The position numbers and the translations under genes are program-made. This document shows positions 17,632 to 27,134 of a stretch of DNA of 64,000 nucleotides, piece after piece. This DNA comes from Rhodocytophaga aerolata (GTDB lineage Bacteria; Bacteroidota; Bacteroidia; Cytophagales; 172606-1). The notes under the pieces are model-generated. The model was not told where the DNA came from. It did not search any database and saw only the letters and a program-made list of their open reading frames with translations. The stretch lies in NCBI RefSeq assembly GCF_030503435.1, contig NZ_JAUKPO010000012.1, forward strand, positions 62,001 through 126,000. The letters run 5' to 3'. Within the stretch, counting starts at the first letter, position 1. Every line of letters begins with the position of its first letter.

Positions 17632-20208
17632 TTAATCTACCCGGCCTGCCGATGCATTAATCAGTGGAGCGAAGAAGATTGCATTCATAAACAGCTTATT
17701 GGTTCCATACCAGAACGCACGAAAATTAGGGTTGTCTGCCATCAGAATTACTCTGCCTGCTCCTAAATTGCTTACTACAATTCCTGCAGAATTTCGAAGC
17801 TGTTTCTCATTAGCCGGGTGTACATAGCCGCTGATTAAGGGGTTATTTGTATACATTAACGGTGCAGCGTAGGGGTTTTTAGGTTTTTCGATGAACAGGG
17901 TATGGTCACGGAAAACCGGAATGAGTTCCTCTGGGTACCCAAAAGCTAGCGGATGAGACCTGTCCAGCCTGGCCTGAAATATAGCCCCGGCAATTAGTTG
18001 GGCTCCCTGGAAACGTTCTAACTGTGCATAGCTCCGTTGCGCTGCTAAAGAATCTGTAGGAGCATTTTTTAGTTTTACCGTAGAAAATCCTTTGTTAATA
18101 ACCCATGAAATAGCATCCGTCATACTGATTAGCGAGCCGCCTGCTTGTATCCATGCCCGCAATTTATCTTCTTCCATTTTGCCTAATGAATTATAATTAC
18201 CTCCTACCATAACAACCGTGGTATACTTGCTTAAGTTAACCCGGTTTAGCGATTGAATGTCTACCATAGTAGGAGGCATGTTATACCGTTGATCCAGCAG
18301 GTGCCATACCTCGCCGGCATCGTTGGCATTAACCCCTGTTCCCACCAGTAATAATACTTTCGGTAAAGCCAGCTGGGCGAAGCTGGCACTTCCTAAATCT
18401 AATCCTTCCGGAGTTAAGCCGGTTTCTAGCCCATATATTTCTATGCCATCGCGTTTAGCCAGTTCCTGCAAATACGTATGTATCTCGCCTTTATCCTTTG
18501 TTTGTGTGCCAATCGGCAATAAAATAGATCCGTAGTCAAATAACTGCTGCTTCCCATTATTCATGGTTGTAATAGGCTCGGTAGCTACCCTTACTTGATA
18601 GCCTTGTTGCAATAAAGAATGTACCGCACGTGGAGCATAATAGCCTTTCCATGAAAACACATAGGCATAGGCCTCTGCACTGCCATAAAGCTTCCCTTCC
18701 GGATAAGATAGTTTCTCAACTTTTTTTCCTACTGTTGGTGCTGATTTAGCTTCTATATAGGGCATATTAAACGCCATAGGCAATGACCAAGCCGATATAT
18801 CATAAAACAAACTGTCTTCAAAGGTGGTGGTTAGATCGAAAATACCCCGCAGAAGGCGGTACTTAGGTTGATTAGTTGGGATTGCATATGCCCACTGCGG
18901 ATCAAATGTTTTTCCATTTTGCGACATACTTTTGCCTAGCTGGTACACCTCTATCTGATGCTGTTGCAGAATTTTCAGCATCTGATAGGTACGAACCGGA
19001 TCATCTTTGCTACCAAACACATATCCTTTTATAGCGGATGCAGCACCCTCCTTGGCAGAGGATTTATAAAAATCCCGTTGGAAATTGAGCAATTCTAACC
19101 TCAACGCACGGACGGCTGCCAATGTAGAAAAAGACGTAGTAACCTGGTTACGGATGGTAAAAGGAAAACGCAACACTCCATTTACACTTTCCTGGGCATG
19201 CCCACGGGAACTTGCCTGTTCAAATAGAATCCCCACGGCCCCATTTACATCAGGGAAAGTAGATCCCTTCCCATAATAAAAATCATCATAATTTTCACCA
19301 GTAAAGTATAACGAGCCAATTTTGTCTAGAGCTTTTGCATGAAAATCACCCATGCGGGCTGTTAACTCTCTGTTTTTTTGCGGTGTAAGGGGGTTAATAC
19401 GGGTTGGTTCCCCGGGCTGGAAGAAGAAGGTAGAATTTGTACCCATCTCATGGTGATCGGTAAGTACATTCGGCTTCCATTCATGAAATTTAGCTATTCT
19501 ACCCTGGCTCTCCGGATGCTGCACATATAACCAGTCGCGGTTCAAATCAAACCAGTAATGGTTGGTGCGGCCATTAGGCCAAACTTCATTTAACTCGCGG
19601 TTATAAGGATCAGTTACCAGATTTTTGCTTTTATGTGTATTTACCCAGCTGGCAAAACGGTTCATGCCATCCGGGTTGAAACTTGGATCGAGCAGAATAA
19701 CAGTTTCGTTGAGTAACGAATCTATAGTCGGTCCTTTAGCCGCTGCCAGATGGTAAGCTACCACTAAGGATGCGTTGGTGCCACTAGGCTCATTGCCATG
19801 CACACTATATCCCATCCAAACGACTGCTGGCATGTGCTGCACATTCAGACTACTAGCCTTTGCCGGATCTGAAAGATCCCGGTGCTGCGCTTTTATCTGA
19901 TCAATATTTGTGTGGTTCTGAGGTGAAGAAATGGTTAGCAACAGCAACGGCCTAAATTCGTAGGTTCGGGCATACTGTACCAACGTAATTCTATCTGATA
20001 CCCTGTCCAGCTCACGCATGTAGGCTACCAACTGGTCATGCGTAACGTGCCACTCACCTACCTGGTATCCTAAAAAAGCTTCCGGTGTTGGAATAGCTGG
20101 ATCATACGAAGTCTGCCCTGGCAGATAATAACTTAACTCTATCTGTTGTGCGAAAGCTGATAAATAGACTGAAAAGTAAAAGAAAACAAACAGGTACAGG
20201 TATTTCAT
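17632..20208 (-). CDS. Exported M14-family zinc carboxypeptidase-like protein
   Basis: An 858-residue protein with a signal peptide (MKYLYLFVFFYFSVYLSAFAQ). The M14 peptidase domain occupies about residues 40-380. It has HxxE as His137-Gly-Asn-Glu140 in YSVHGNEPSG, the substrate-binding LDPSFNPDGMNRF segment, and a pair of histidines at 252-253 (TDHHEMG), one of which fits the third zinc ligand at the usual distance. The enzyme should trim peptides outside the cytoplasm. The C-terminal part (about 480-820) resembles a glutamine-amidotransferase-like fold (VVMVGGNYNSLGKMEEDKLRAWIQAGGSLISM) of unknown role, common in large Bacteroidota M14 proteins. It lies 71 nt downstream of the arginase-family gene and 21 nt upstream of the ABC ATPase, so it may be co-transcribed with both. 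Confidence 0.9.
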   Translation of the reverse strand: MKYLYLFVFFYFSVYLSAFAQQIELSYYLPGQTSYDPAIPTPEAFLGYQVGEWHVTHDQLVAYMRELDRVSDRITLVQYARTYEFRPLLLLTISSPQNHTNIDQIKAQHRDLSDPAKASSLNVQHMPAVVWMGYSVHGNEPSGTNASLVVAYHLAAAKGPTIDSLLNETVILLDPSFNPDGMNRFASWVNTHKSKNLVTDPYNRELNEVWPNGRTNHYWFDLNRDWLYVQHPESQGRIAKFHEWKPNVLTDHHEMGTNSTFFFQPGEPTRINPLTPQKNRELTARMGDFHAKALDKIGSLYFTGENYDDFYYGKGSTFPDVNGAVGILFEQASSRGHAQESVNGVLRFPFTIRNQVTTSFSTLAAVRALRLELLNFQRDFYKSSAKEGAASAIKGYVFGSKDDPVRTYQMLKILQQHQIEVYQLGKSMSQNGKTFDPQWAYAIPTNQPKYRLLRGIFDLTTTFEDSLFYDISAWSLPMAFNMPYIEAKSAPTVGKKVEKLSYPEGKLYGSAEAYAYVFSWKGYYAPRAVHSLLQQGYQVRVATEPITTMNNGKQQLFDYGSILLPIGTQTKDKGEIHTYLQELAKRDGIEIYGLETGLTPEGLDLGSASFAQLALPKVLLLVGTGVNANDAGEVWHLLDQRYNMPPTMVDIQSLNRVNLSKYTTVVMVGGNYNSLGKMEEDKLRAWIQAGGSLISMTDAISWVINKGFSTVKLKNAPTDSLAAQRSYAQLERFQGAQLIAGAIFQARLDRSHPLAFGYPEELIPVFRDHTLFIEKPKNPYAAPLMYTNNPLISGYVHPANEKQLRNSAGIVVSNLGAGRVILMADNPNFRAFWYGTNKLFMNAIFFAPLINASAGRVD

Positions 20209-20279
20209 CAGGGTGTATAGTTAATCCGTAAAGCCCACTTTTCCTACAAGTTTTAGTGTTTGTGAAGGACGGAAAGAAG

Positions 20280-21431
20280 TTAAATCAGTTTTGCATAGCG
20301 GTTTATCCAACGTTGAGGCAGTTCGCCCTTTAGTGCCATCTGGTAATCGTTGTAACTGCATGGGATAACAGAATTCTTCTCAGGTTTGCTGGGATAAGGC
20401 ACTTCCATCCACCACTTTTCATTAAACTTATTTTTATAAAAAACAATCTGCTGCGACTCTGATTCTGACATAGGCACGACATACCGGGTATACGTTTTGT
20501 CTGAAAACTCTACTTCTTTCTTGCGGTGATAATAGCCTTCTACAAAATACCAGATCATGGTTGCAAGCACTTCTGCTGTCTGGCTCCGGTTATCATAATC
20601 TGGGTTGTATTCATAAAAACCCACCGAAGCCATTCTTTCGTTCAAACCTGCATACCAGCAAATCTGACAAGCCTCTTCAGCGGTGAGGCCAAACACATGG
20701 GCATTGGCATTCCCTGGCGCATCTGCCATTTTGATAGCTTTTATATCAAAGCTCATCATGTTCGCTTCCCGGATAACTGGCTCTATTTCTGCCAGATTCT
20801 CGCGTAACTGACCTAAGCGGTGAGCATCAAAATATAATTTTTCAAGAATAGCTAAATCGTGTGCTGAAGTAAGGTAAGACTGATAAGCCAGGTGGCTGAA
20901 GGTGAATAAATAATTAGGCTCATGCACGAGTATTTCATGTATGTGCCGTTCACTCATGGTATAGGCATCACTTTCCTGCATATCCAGGGTAGCATCTATA
21001 TTCAGCAATGAAACCCGCATAGGAATGTGCTCATAGGCTAAGTACTGTCCATAATCCAGATCATGGGAGCCGCCAATAATGAGTGGCACTACATTATTCC
21101 GCATGAGGGTTTCGCATACTTCCCGCAGCCGCAAATAGGTATCTGCTAAAGTAATACCAGGCCGCAAATCTCCCAGATCAGTAATTTTATAGGCTTTGTT
21201 GCCTTTCTTTAGGTTGTATAGTTTCTTTCTCACACCCCACATGGCTTTATGCGTTCCTTTATTGGTAGGTGTTCCTCTGTCTTCTGGCACGCCAATAATA
21301 GCGATGTCACTATTTTTCCACGAAGGCATACGTTCAATATGGCTATTTATATATTGCTGCAGGGTATCTGGAGCCGCATGAGGCAAGAGCAGGCTTTCGT
21401 CTAATGGATCGAAGAAAATGGTTAAATCCAT
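20280..21431 (-). CDS. Arginase/ureohydrolase-family protein with altered metal-binding residues
   Basis: A 383-residue protein with the arginase-fold landmarks: AIIGVPEDRGTPTNKGT near 44-60, GGSHD at 120-124 (His123 kept), NIDATLD at 144-150 and SFDIKAI at 227-233. In active arginases and formimidoylglutamases the two-manganese site is GGxH, DAHxD and SFDxD. Here the His of DAHxD is Thr148 and the last Asp of SFDxD is Lys231, so two metal ligands are missing. In Bacteroidota such proteins are often annotated as formimidoylglutamase, but no other histidine-degradation gene is nearby. It could be a one-metal enzyme, an enzyme with another chemistry, or a non-catalytic relative. The fold call is good, the function is open. 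It probably starts a minus-strand group with the M14 peptidase and the ABC importer. Confidence 0.82.
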   Translation of the reverse strand: MDLTIFFDPLDESLLLPHAAPDTLQQYINSHIERMPSWKNSDIAIIGVPEDRGTPTNKGTHKAMWGVRKKLYNLKKGNKAYKITDLGDLRPGITLADTYLRLREVCETLMRNNVVPLIIGGSHDLDYGQYLAYEHIPMRVSLLNIDATLDMQESDAYTMSERHIHEILVHEPNYLFTFSHLAYQSYLTSAHDLAILEKLYFDAHRLGQLRENLAEIEPVIREANMMSFDIKAIKMADAPGNANAHVFGLTAEEACQICWYAGLNERMASVGFYEYNPDYDNRSQTAEVLATMIWYFVEGYYHRKKEVEFSDKTYTRYVVPMSESESQQIVFYKNKFNEKWWMEVPYPSKPEKNSVIPCSYNDYQMALKGELPQRWINRYAKLI

Positions 21432-21544
21432 AGGATAATCAGGTGAAATGGTAAGTATGTATTACTAATAGCTTCTGTGCAATATAGAGAAGAATGTAAT
21501 GAGAAACCACCAGCCTACAGATAATTTAACCAGCTATAACAAAA

Positions 21545-21577
21545 ACACCTCACAGGTTTTGAAAACCTGTGAGGTGT
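21545..21577 (-). terminator. Terminator-like palindrome after nqrF; copy A of a repeated element
   Basis: Perfect 16-bp arms (21545-21560 and 21562-21577) around a single G. On the minus strand it lies about 23 nt past the nqrF stop and is followed by T5, which fits an intrinsic terminator. Its inner 27 nt match the palindrome at 33613-33639 at all but two central positions, so it is also a member of a dispersed repeat. Confidence 0.75.
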
Positions 21578-21599
21578 ACCTCTGCAATTATTTCTAATT

Positions 21600-22865
21600 C
21601 TACCCTCCGAAGTCGTCGAAGCGGATGTTATCTTTAGGAACACCTAAGTCATCTAACATCTTTAATACAGCGGCGTTCATCATTGGCGGGCCGCATAGGT
21701 AATATTCTATTTCTTCTGGATCTGGGTGTGTTTTCAGATAGTTTTCAAACAACACTTGGTGAATAAATCCTTTATACCCTGTCCAGTTGTCTTCTGGTAA
21801 TGGTTCAGAAAGAGCAATATTGTATTTGAAGTTTGGAAACTCTTGTTCGATTGCCCGGAAATGCTCTGTGTAAAACAACTCCCTCACTGAACGGCCCCCA
21901 TACCAGTAGGATACTTTCCGGTTGGTTTTCTCTGTATGAAACAGGTGGAAAATATGTGAACGTAACGGAGCCATACCAGCACCACCACCAATGTAGATCA
22001 TTTCCCGGTTAGTTGGGTTGATATGGAATTCACCATACGGACCAGAGATGGTAACTTTATCGCCAGGTTTTCTGGAAAATACATACGATGAACACACACC
22101 AGGATTTACATCCATAAAGCGGTTATTTGCCCGGTCCCAGGGTGGGGTAGCAATACGGATGTTCAACATAATAATATTGCCTTCTGCCGGATGGTTGGCC
22201 ATTGAATAGGCTCTGAATAATGGCTCCGGATTTTTCATCTTCAGGTCCCAAATTTTCAGCTTATCCCAATCAGGGCGGAACTTGTCTACATTGGTATCTA
22301 CTTTAGGATCTGGCTTAATATCCATGGTCTTAAAGTCTACATCAATGGCTGGCACATCTATCTGGATGTATCCGCCAGATTCAAAGTTCAGAAATTCTCC
22401 CTCTGGTAACCGTACCACAAACTCTTTAATAAAGGTAGCTACGTTATAGTTAGAGACTACTTCGCACTCCCATTTCTTGATACCAAATACTTGCTCTGGT
22501 ACCCGTATTTTCATATCCTGCTTCACCTTTACCTGGCAAGCTAAACGGACATGATCCTGCTGTTCTTTTCTGGATAAATGACCTGTTTCTGTGGGCAGCA
22601 CATCTCCTCCACCTTCTTCTACTACGCAGCGGCACATAGCACATGTACCACCACCACCACAGGCAGAAGGCAAAAAGATTTTATCGTTGGCAAGTGTGGA
22701 TAATAACGACGAGCCAGCAGGAGTTACCAGCTTTTTCTCATTATTAATCAGAATTGTAACATCTCCACTTTGAACGAGTTTTTTCTGCGCATACAACAGG
22801 GCAAATACCAATAACAGAATTACAAGCGTAAAAGCAACTATTGATGTAATTACAACTGGCGCCAT
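21600..22865 (-). CDS. nqrF: Na+-translocating NADH:quinone reductase subunit F
   Basis: NqrF takes electrons from NADH through FAD and a [2Fe-2S] cluster into the sodium-pumping Nqr complex. The 421-residue protein has one N-terminal membrane helix (about 5-27). A ferredoxin domain follows with cluster cysteines 69, 75, 78 and 110 ([11 protein letters not shown]...LAC). Then come the FAD-binding RAYSMAN motif and the NAD-binding region with [27 protein letters not shown] and YLCGPPMMN, and the C-terminal FDDFGG. It is full-length. Nqr genes normally run nqrA-F in one operon; here the gene upstream is an unrelated radical SAM gene and nqrF has its own -7 element, so this copy stands alone in the window. 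Confidence 0.96.
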   Translation of the reverse strand: MAPVVITSIVAFTLVILLLVFALLYAQKKLVQSGDVTILINNEKKLVTPAGSSLLSTLANDKIFLPSACGGGGTCAMCRCVVEEGGGDVLPTETGHLSRKEQQDHVRLACQVKVKQDMKIRVPEQVFGIKKWECEVVSNYNVATFIKEFVVRLPEGEFLNFESGGYIQIDVPAIDVDFKTMDIKPDPKVDTNVDKFRPDWDKLKIWDLKMKNPEPLFRAYSMANHPAEGNIIMLNIRIATPPWDRANNRFMDVNPGVCSSYVFSRKPGDKVTISGPYGEFHINPTNREMIYIGGGAGMAPLRSHIFHLFHTEKTNRKVSYWYGGRSVRELFYTEHFRAIEQEFPNFKYNIALSEPLPEDNWTGYKGFIHQVLFENYLKTHPDPEEIEYYLCGPPMMNAAVLKMLDDLGVPKDNIRFDDFGG

Positions 22866-22910
22866 TGAACTATTAATTTAGATAATTAAGTTTTGCTTGA
22901 TTAGCAGCCG

Positions 22911-22918
22911 CAAATATA
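22911..22918 (-). promoter_or_regulatory. -7 promoter element of nqrF
   Basis: Read on the minus strand it is TATATTTG, matching TAnnTTTG, 46 nt upstream of the ATG. It supports a separate nqrF transcript. Confidence 0.55.
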
Positions 22919-23090
22919 TTGATATTTCCTAAAAAGGATGAACGCTTTTTTACATTTTATTTAGCTTTTCTACCTGATTGCAGCTAAGTTTTTCGTAAAA
23001 AATGCAAAGCCCACCAAATTATATCAACAAGCCTTTGCCTGATAGCTGTTGCTATTAAACCTCTTGCACAGCCTATATGGTATAACTCGG

Positions 23091-24071
23091 TCAGGTAAAT
23101 AATTGTTTCCAGGTTCCTTTGGTAATAGTATACTTCCAGGTACTGGGCAAAGCTTTCCACCAATATTTATTCATCTCTACAGCAAAAGAGGGCTGCATAT
23201 AGCAGTTAATGGTACAGCCTTCACAGGCAGGAAGCCGGCCTTCCATCGTAATAAGCTTCTGCACAGGAGCTGAGTGATATAAAGTATACAGATCGTTTTC
23301 TATGTTAAATGCTTCTGTTCCCAAATGGTAGCAAGGCACAACCAGTTTGTTATCCGGCGATATGACGATGGTAGAACTACCCGCCCGGCAAACAGGCTTA
23401 TCTGTATGATTGCCTCCATCTTGCCTCAAGGAAATAAATGCTTCATTCAAGTAAATGTTTTTCTGCTTTGCCCAGTAGGAAAGTTTCTGTAAGGTTTGAG
23501 TGGATAATTTAGTGCCAGTCTGTACGGCATTGTACTCAAAAACCGGATTAAGAATAAGAACTAACTTGTTAGGCAAGCATATATCCCTCCATATCACTTC
23601 TATTTGATCTGTGTTGTGTTCAAAGACGGTAAAAAGTATATCTGGCCGTTCGCCCAAGTTTCGGGCAATCCGGATAGATTCCATTACAAAGTCGAAGCAT
23701 TTTACTCCCCTAAGCCGGTCGTGCTCTTCTTTATCGGCCGAATCCAGGGAGAAATGTAGCATATCTACTTTCCCTTTTAATTTTTCAGCATATTTTGGAT
23801 AGAGCAAGCCATTGGTAGTAAGGGTGGTAATAAAGTTGTGTTGTTTTGCGAGAGAGACTAACTGATCTATTTGCCGGTGTAGGAGTGGTTCGCCCCCTGT
23901 AAAATCTATTACTTTTACACCAAGTTTTTTTAAGTGTTGCAGATTTTGAGTTACCGATTCCAGAGTAACATAGGGCGAAGGCTTTTCCCATATATCACAA
24001 AAACTACAGGTTGCATTACAACGGTAGGTAACATAGTAATTGCACAAGACCGGATGATGAACTAACCGCAT
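23091..24071 (-). CDS. Radical SAM protein with SPASM-type C-terminal cysteines
   Basis: A 326-residue enzyme. The radical SAM [4Fe-4S] motif is Cys18-x3-Cys22-x2-Cys25 (CNATCSFC), followed by FTGGEPLL (the GGE motif that binds SAM) and TLTTNGLLYP. A C-terminal auxiliary cluster region holds KPVCRAGSSTIVISPDNKLVVPC and CEGCTINC, in the manner of SPASM/Twitch domains. Such proteins modify peptides, or build cofactors and lipids; the best known relatives in this size class include HpnH-like and NirJ/PqqE-like enzymes. No small precursor peptide gene is visible beside it, so the substrate is unknown. It lies 37 nt downstream of the DUF1003 gene on the same strand. Confidence 0.88.
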   Translation of the reverse strand: MRLVHHPVLCNYYVTYRCNATCSFCDIWEKPSPYVTLESVTQNLQHLKKLGVKVIDFTGGEPLLHRQIDQLVSLAKQHNFITTLTTNGLLYPKYAEKLKGKVDMLHFSLDSADKEEHDRLRGVKCFDFVMESIRIARNLGERPDILFTVFEHNTDQIEVIWRDICLPNKLVLILNPVFEYNAVQTGTKLSTQTLQKLSYWAKQKNIYLNEAFISLRQDGGNHTDKPVCRAGSSTIVISPDNKLVVPCYHLGTEAFNIENDLYTLYHSAPVQKLITMEGRLPACEGCTINCYMQPSFAVEMNKYWWKALPSTWKYTITKGTWKQLFT

Positions 24072-24108
24072 ATTTTTATCTACTGTTGAGATGAATTGTT
24101 TACCTGCC

Positions 24109-24663
24109 CTATTTAACAGATAGGTTTTTCATCTTCTTTTCCAGCTCTTCCAGCATTTCCAGCTGCAATTTTTGGACGACATGCAAGTTCTTAAACTCTT
24201 CAGCTATTAGCAAATCAATTTTGCGGTGCAGGTTTCTGATTTCCAGTTCCGCTTTTAAGTTTATCTGATAGTCATTTTCTGCACGTTTTCTATCTTTTTC
24301 CTCTTTCCGGTTTTGGCTCATCATAATAATAGGAGCTTGTAGAGCAGCCACAGTGGATAATATCAGATTTAGTAAAATAAAGGGATATGGATCGAAAGGA
24401 TGCGCAATAAGAACAACCGTATTTATACTAATCCATATAAACAAGCCTAAAGAGAAGCTGATAATAAACTTCCAGCTTCCTCCAAACTCGGCTACTTTAT
24501 CTGACAGCCGTTCGCCTAATGTTGGTTTATCTGCAGATTGTCCATATAACTTCTGCGTAATCAGTTGTTCTTCCTGAATAGCATCTACAACAATCTCATT
24601 CAGGCGCTGGATATGCTCATCTTCAGAAGCTAATAATTCTTTTATGTGATCTTCACTAGCCAT
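24109..24663 (-). CDS. DUF1003 domain membrane protein
   Basis: A 184-residue protein with a charged N-terminus, a conserved GERLSDKVAEFGGSWKFI segment, two membrane helices (about residues 66-85 and 95-113) and a long charged C-terminal helix that is likely a coiled coil (RKRAENDYQINLKAELEIR). This is the DUF1003 layout: two helices joined by a short loop containing FDPYPFILLNLILS. The molecular role of the family is unknown. It is 37 nt upstream of the radical SAM gene and may be co-transcribed with it. The accD terminator lies just upstream. Confidence 0.88.
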   Translation of the reverse strand: MASEDHIKELLASEDEHIQRLNEIVVDAIQEEQLITQKLYGQSADKPTLGERLSDKVAEFGGSWKFIISFSLGLFIWISINTVVLIAHPFDPYPFILLNLILSTVAALQAPIIMMSQNRKEEKDRKRAENDYQINLKAELEIRNLHRKIDLLIAEEFKNLHVVQKLQLEMLEELEKKMKNLSVK

Positions 24664-24740
24664 TTTTCAAATGCTTAAAATCAGTTAATCTGGTTCTGAA
24701 TGCCGGATAAGTTGCATCAGTTGCAAGGTTAATAAAATAA

Positions 24741-24774
24741 AAAACCTTCTGTAGCTAAACAAACAGAAGGTTTT
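24741..24774 (-). terminator. Intrinsic terminator after accD
   Basis: 12-bp arms (24741-24752 and 24763-24774, core AACCTTCTGT/ACAGAAGGTT) with a 10-nt loop. On the minus strand the run TTTTTTATTTTATT follows. It starts 20 nt past the accD stop. Confidence 0.9.
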
Positions 24775-24793
24775 AAAAAGAGTAAAAGTATTA

Positions 24794-25645
24794 TCATTTC
24801 AACATTCCTACTAATGTCGCAATTTTGGTTTTAAGCTCCTTCCGGTCGACTATAAAATCCAGAAAGCCATGTTCCAGAACAAACTCTGCACTCTGAAAAT
24901 CTTTAGGCAGGTCTTTACCGATGGTTTCACGGATTACGCGTGGGCCGGCAAAGCCAATTAAGGCACCCGGCTCGGCTATATTAAAATCGCCAAGCATGGC
25001 ATAGGAAGCCGTTACACCACCTGTGGTAGGGTCTGTCAGCAGGGAAATGTAGGGTATTTTAGCTTCAGCAAGTAAGGCCAGTTTAGCAGAAGTTTTAGCC
25101 ATCTGCATCAAAGAAAAGCCTGCTTCCATCATCCGTGCACCACCCGAACGGGATATCATCAGAAAAGGAATTTTATGGGTAATGGAATAGTCAATAGCTC
25201 TTGCAATTTTCTCGCCTACTACCGAGCCCATGGAGCCCCCAATAAAGTCAAAATCCATACAACTGATTACCAGATCATAGCCATTTACCGGGCCATAAGC
25301 CGAACGGACAGCATCTTTCAGGTTGGTTTTTTTCTGGGTAGCTACTATACGGCCGGTATAGGGTTTGGTATCTACAAAGTGAAGCGGATCTGAGGAACTC
25401 ATATTTGCATCCAGCTCCGTAAACTGATTTTTATCAAATAGCAGTTCATAATACTCTGCCGAACCTATTTTTTCGTGGTAATTACAATGGATACAGGTAT
25501 ACGCATTTGTTTTGTGTTCACGTGTATGCATCACTTTCTTGCAGGAAGGGCATTTGTACCATAATCCATCAGGAGTTTCTTTTTTAAGCTCTGTGGGGGT
25601 ATGTATACCTTTTTCTTTTCTGGTAAACCAAGACATAATCTCCAA
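24794..25645 (-). CDS. accD: Acetyl-CoA carboxylase carboxyltransferase subunit beta
   Basis: AccD is the beta half of the carboxyltransferase that moves CO2 from carboxybiotin to acetyl-CoA, giving malonyl-CoA for fatty acid synthesis. The 283-residue protein has the zinc ribbon Cys32-x2-Cys35...Cys51-x2-Cys54 and the crotonase-like core with [23 protein letters not shown], the glycine-rich loop [18 protein letters not shown] and [13 protein letters not shown]. Length is normal. The ATG at 25645 or the Met four codons on (MSWFTRK) can be the start; the second matches other AccD proteins better. accA and accBC are not in the window. Confidence 0.97.
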   Translation of the reverse strand: MEIMSWFTRKEKGIHTPTELKKETPDGLWYKCPSCKKVMHTREHKTNAYTCIHCNYHEKIGSAEYYELLFDKNQFTELDANMSSSDPLHFVDTKPYTGRIVATQKKTNLKDAVRSAYGPVNGYDLVISCMDFDFIGGSMGSVVGEKIARAIDYSITHKIPFLMISRSGGARMMEAGFSLMQMAKTSAKLALLAEAKIPYISLLTDPTTGGVTASYAMLGDFNIAEPGALIGFAGPRVIRETIGKDLPKDFQSAEFVLEHGFLDFIVDRKELKTKIATLVGMLK

Positions 25646-25780
25646 TAATGAATGTTGAATGAATAATAAGCAGCACCAGAGTTACTCCATCAGAGTGATC
25701 GTTGGAAACTGTTCATTAAAATTGACTAGTAATCCTTCCGTGACATAACATGTATGAATGTATTTTTCAGAGAAGAATAG

Positions 25781-25788
25781 CAAAGATA
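25781..25788 (-). promoter_or_regulatory. Possible -7 promoter element of accD
   Basis: On the minus strand it reads TATCTTTG (TAnnTTTG), about 135 nt upstream of the accD ATG, so it leaves a leader of roughly 130 nt. Confidence 0.45.
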
Positions 25789-25868
25789 TTTATAATTTAC
25801 AAAACCCTATCAGCCCAGACGGATATTTTATATCGCCAGATACACAGGCTGTGGCTCAAAAAATAATA

Positions 25869-26495
25869 TTATCTTTTAAAAAACTCTTTCTCCTGGAGTA
25901 TACTGGCGGCCTTTTCGCGGTAAGGATGGTGCGGCTGGCGGCTGATCTTCTCAAAAAGCACTTTGGCTTCTGCAGATTTTTCAGCTTTGAGTAGAGATAA
26001 TCCTAACCTGAATTGCGCTTTCTGCTCCCATACGCTCTGGGGCTGGCGCATAACCGTACGGAAATTACGAATGGCGTTTACCGGATCGTCCATTTGGTAA
26101 TAACAAACGCCCAGGTAATAATGCAAGGTATCGTTTGTGGGTTTGTGGATAAGTTGCTTGTACAGCGGTTGCAGATAGTGAGCAGGATCAGATTTGGAAG
26201 TAAACGTGGTACTGGCAGCGGCTAGTTGCTCGGTTAGCGAAATAGGCAGTACCTGAGAAAAATCTTCCTTCTCATCATAATAATATAACAAACTCTGCGA
26301 ATGCTCAAAACGGGTAAAAACTAATAACGCAATACCAGCCAGAATAAATAAAATAACTGTAGCGGAAAGTGTAGTGGCAGGCTTTACCGTAGATGATAAA
26401 TCATAATCTTGTACCCCTTCGGCAGAAGGAATAGAAGACGACTCACTTCCTCGATCAGGTACATTTTCGCCATCAATTAAATTATTTGTTGCCAT
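25869..26495 (-). CDS. Membrane-anchored tetratricopeptide repeat protein
   Basis: A 208-residue protein. An acidic, Ser-rich N-terminal tail (1-38) comes before a single membrane helix (about 43-61). The region after it contains TPR-type helix pairs: LHYYLGVCYYQMDDPVNAIRNFRTVM and QKAQFRLGLSLLKAEKSAEAKVLFEKI. The layout resembles YfgM/YbgF-like adaptor proteins that hold other envelope proteins together. No enzyme motif is seen. The frame ends 224 nt before the accD start, on the same strand. The specific partner is unknown. Confidence 0.78.
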   Translation of the reverse strand: MATNNLIDGENVPDRGSESSSIPSAEGVQDYDLSSTVKPATTLSATVILFILAGIALLVFTRFEHSQSLLYYYDEKEDFSQVLPISLTEQLAAASTTFTSKSDPAHYLQPLYKQLIHKPTNDTLHYYLGVCYYQMDDPVNAIRNFRTVMRQPQSVWEQKAQFRLGLSLLKAEKSAEAKVLFEKISRQPHHPYREKAASILQEKEFFKR

Positions 26496-26808
26496 GCTAC
26501 GCTGATTTAAAAGAATTAATTCAAAACCAATCAGTTAAGTTCCCTAGCTGCCTTCTGTAAAAATACATTTTATCAGAAGATATTATTTGAAATCAATTCT
26601 TTTACTCCACATCTAAGGATGGATAAAAGAACAAATAATATAAATTGCTTTTAATTGTTTTTTTATTTCACCTGGCTCCTTAAAATATAGGTCCGTTAAA
26701 ATAAAGGCTGTTAAGTTATAAATAATCTACTAAAAAATCAATAAAACAGGCAGGAAGTTTCAAGTGATGAGAAACTTCCTGCCTGTTGGCATAGGGTGTA
26801 GTTGAAAT
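26496..26808. other. Intergenic stretch between the TPR and small lipoprotein genes
   Basis: A 313-nt gap, AT-rich. The terminator at 26745-26787 lies at its right end. Near-matches to the -7 motif exist before the TPR gene but none is clean. No ORF of note. Confidence 0.55.
26745..26787 (-). terminator. Intrinsic terminator after the small lipoprotein gene
   Basis: Perfect 17-bp arms (26745-26761 and 26771-26787) with a 9-nt loop. On the minus strand it is followed by TTTTATTGATTTTTT. It starts 22 nt past the stop of the lipoprotein gene. Confidence 0.9.
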
Positions 26809-27108
26809 TTATTGTCCTGGATTGTTCTGTTGTACTCCTGCTTCAGCACCAGTGGGGCTACCAAACATTTTATCGCGTAGCCCATTTATACGTGCTCCTA
26901 CTTCAGGATCTGCCTCGTATTGATGGTTTGCCTGCAAGGGCGGGCCATCTATGTTTCCATATACATAATCACTTCCAGCATTAGGATCTGATATATCTAT
27001 TGTATTGTATTTAGACTGAGGGCCGGTACAAGCAACCGTACTGATTAACACCAGCAGGAAAGCAGCCTGTACAAATTTCGATTTGATATGGGAAATCTTT
27101 ATAATCAT
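26809..27108 (-). CDS. Small hypothetical lipoprotein
   Basis: The frame is open from 27135, but I set the start at its tenth codon, Met at 27108 (MIIKISHIKSK), giving 99 residues. Two facts support this. The signal peptide then begins normally with a short basic end, a hydrophobic core and the lipobox LISTVAC. And a TAnnTTTG promoter element covers 27135-27142, which puts transcription start inside the extra nine codons. The mature part, CTGPQSKYNTIDIS onward, is about 70 residues, polar, Gly/Pro/Asn-rich, and matches no family I know. It should be lipidated by Lgt and held in the envelope. Function unknown. Confidence 0.65.
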   Translation of the reverse strand: MIIKISHIKSKFVQAAFLLVLISTVACTGPQSKYNTIDISDPNAGSDYVYGNIDGPPLQANHQYEADPEVGARINGLRDKMFGSPTGAEAGVQQNNPGQ

Positions 27109-27134
27109 ACCGTTGTATTTAATTAATATTGCCA

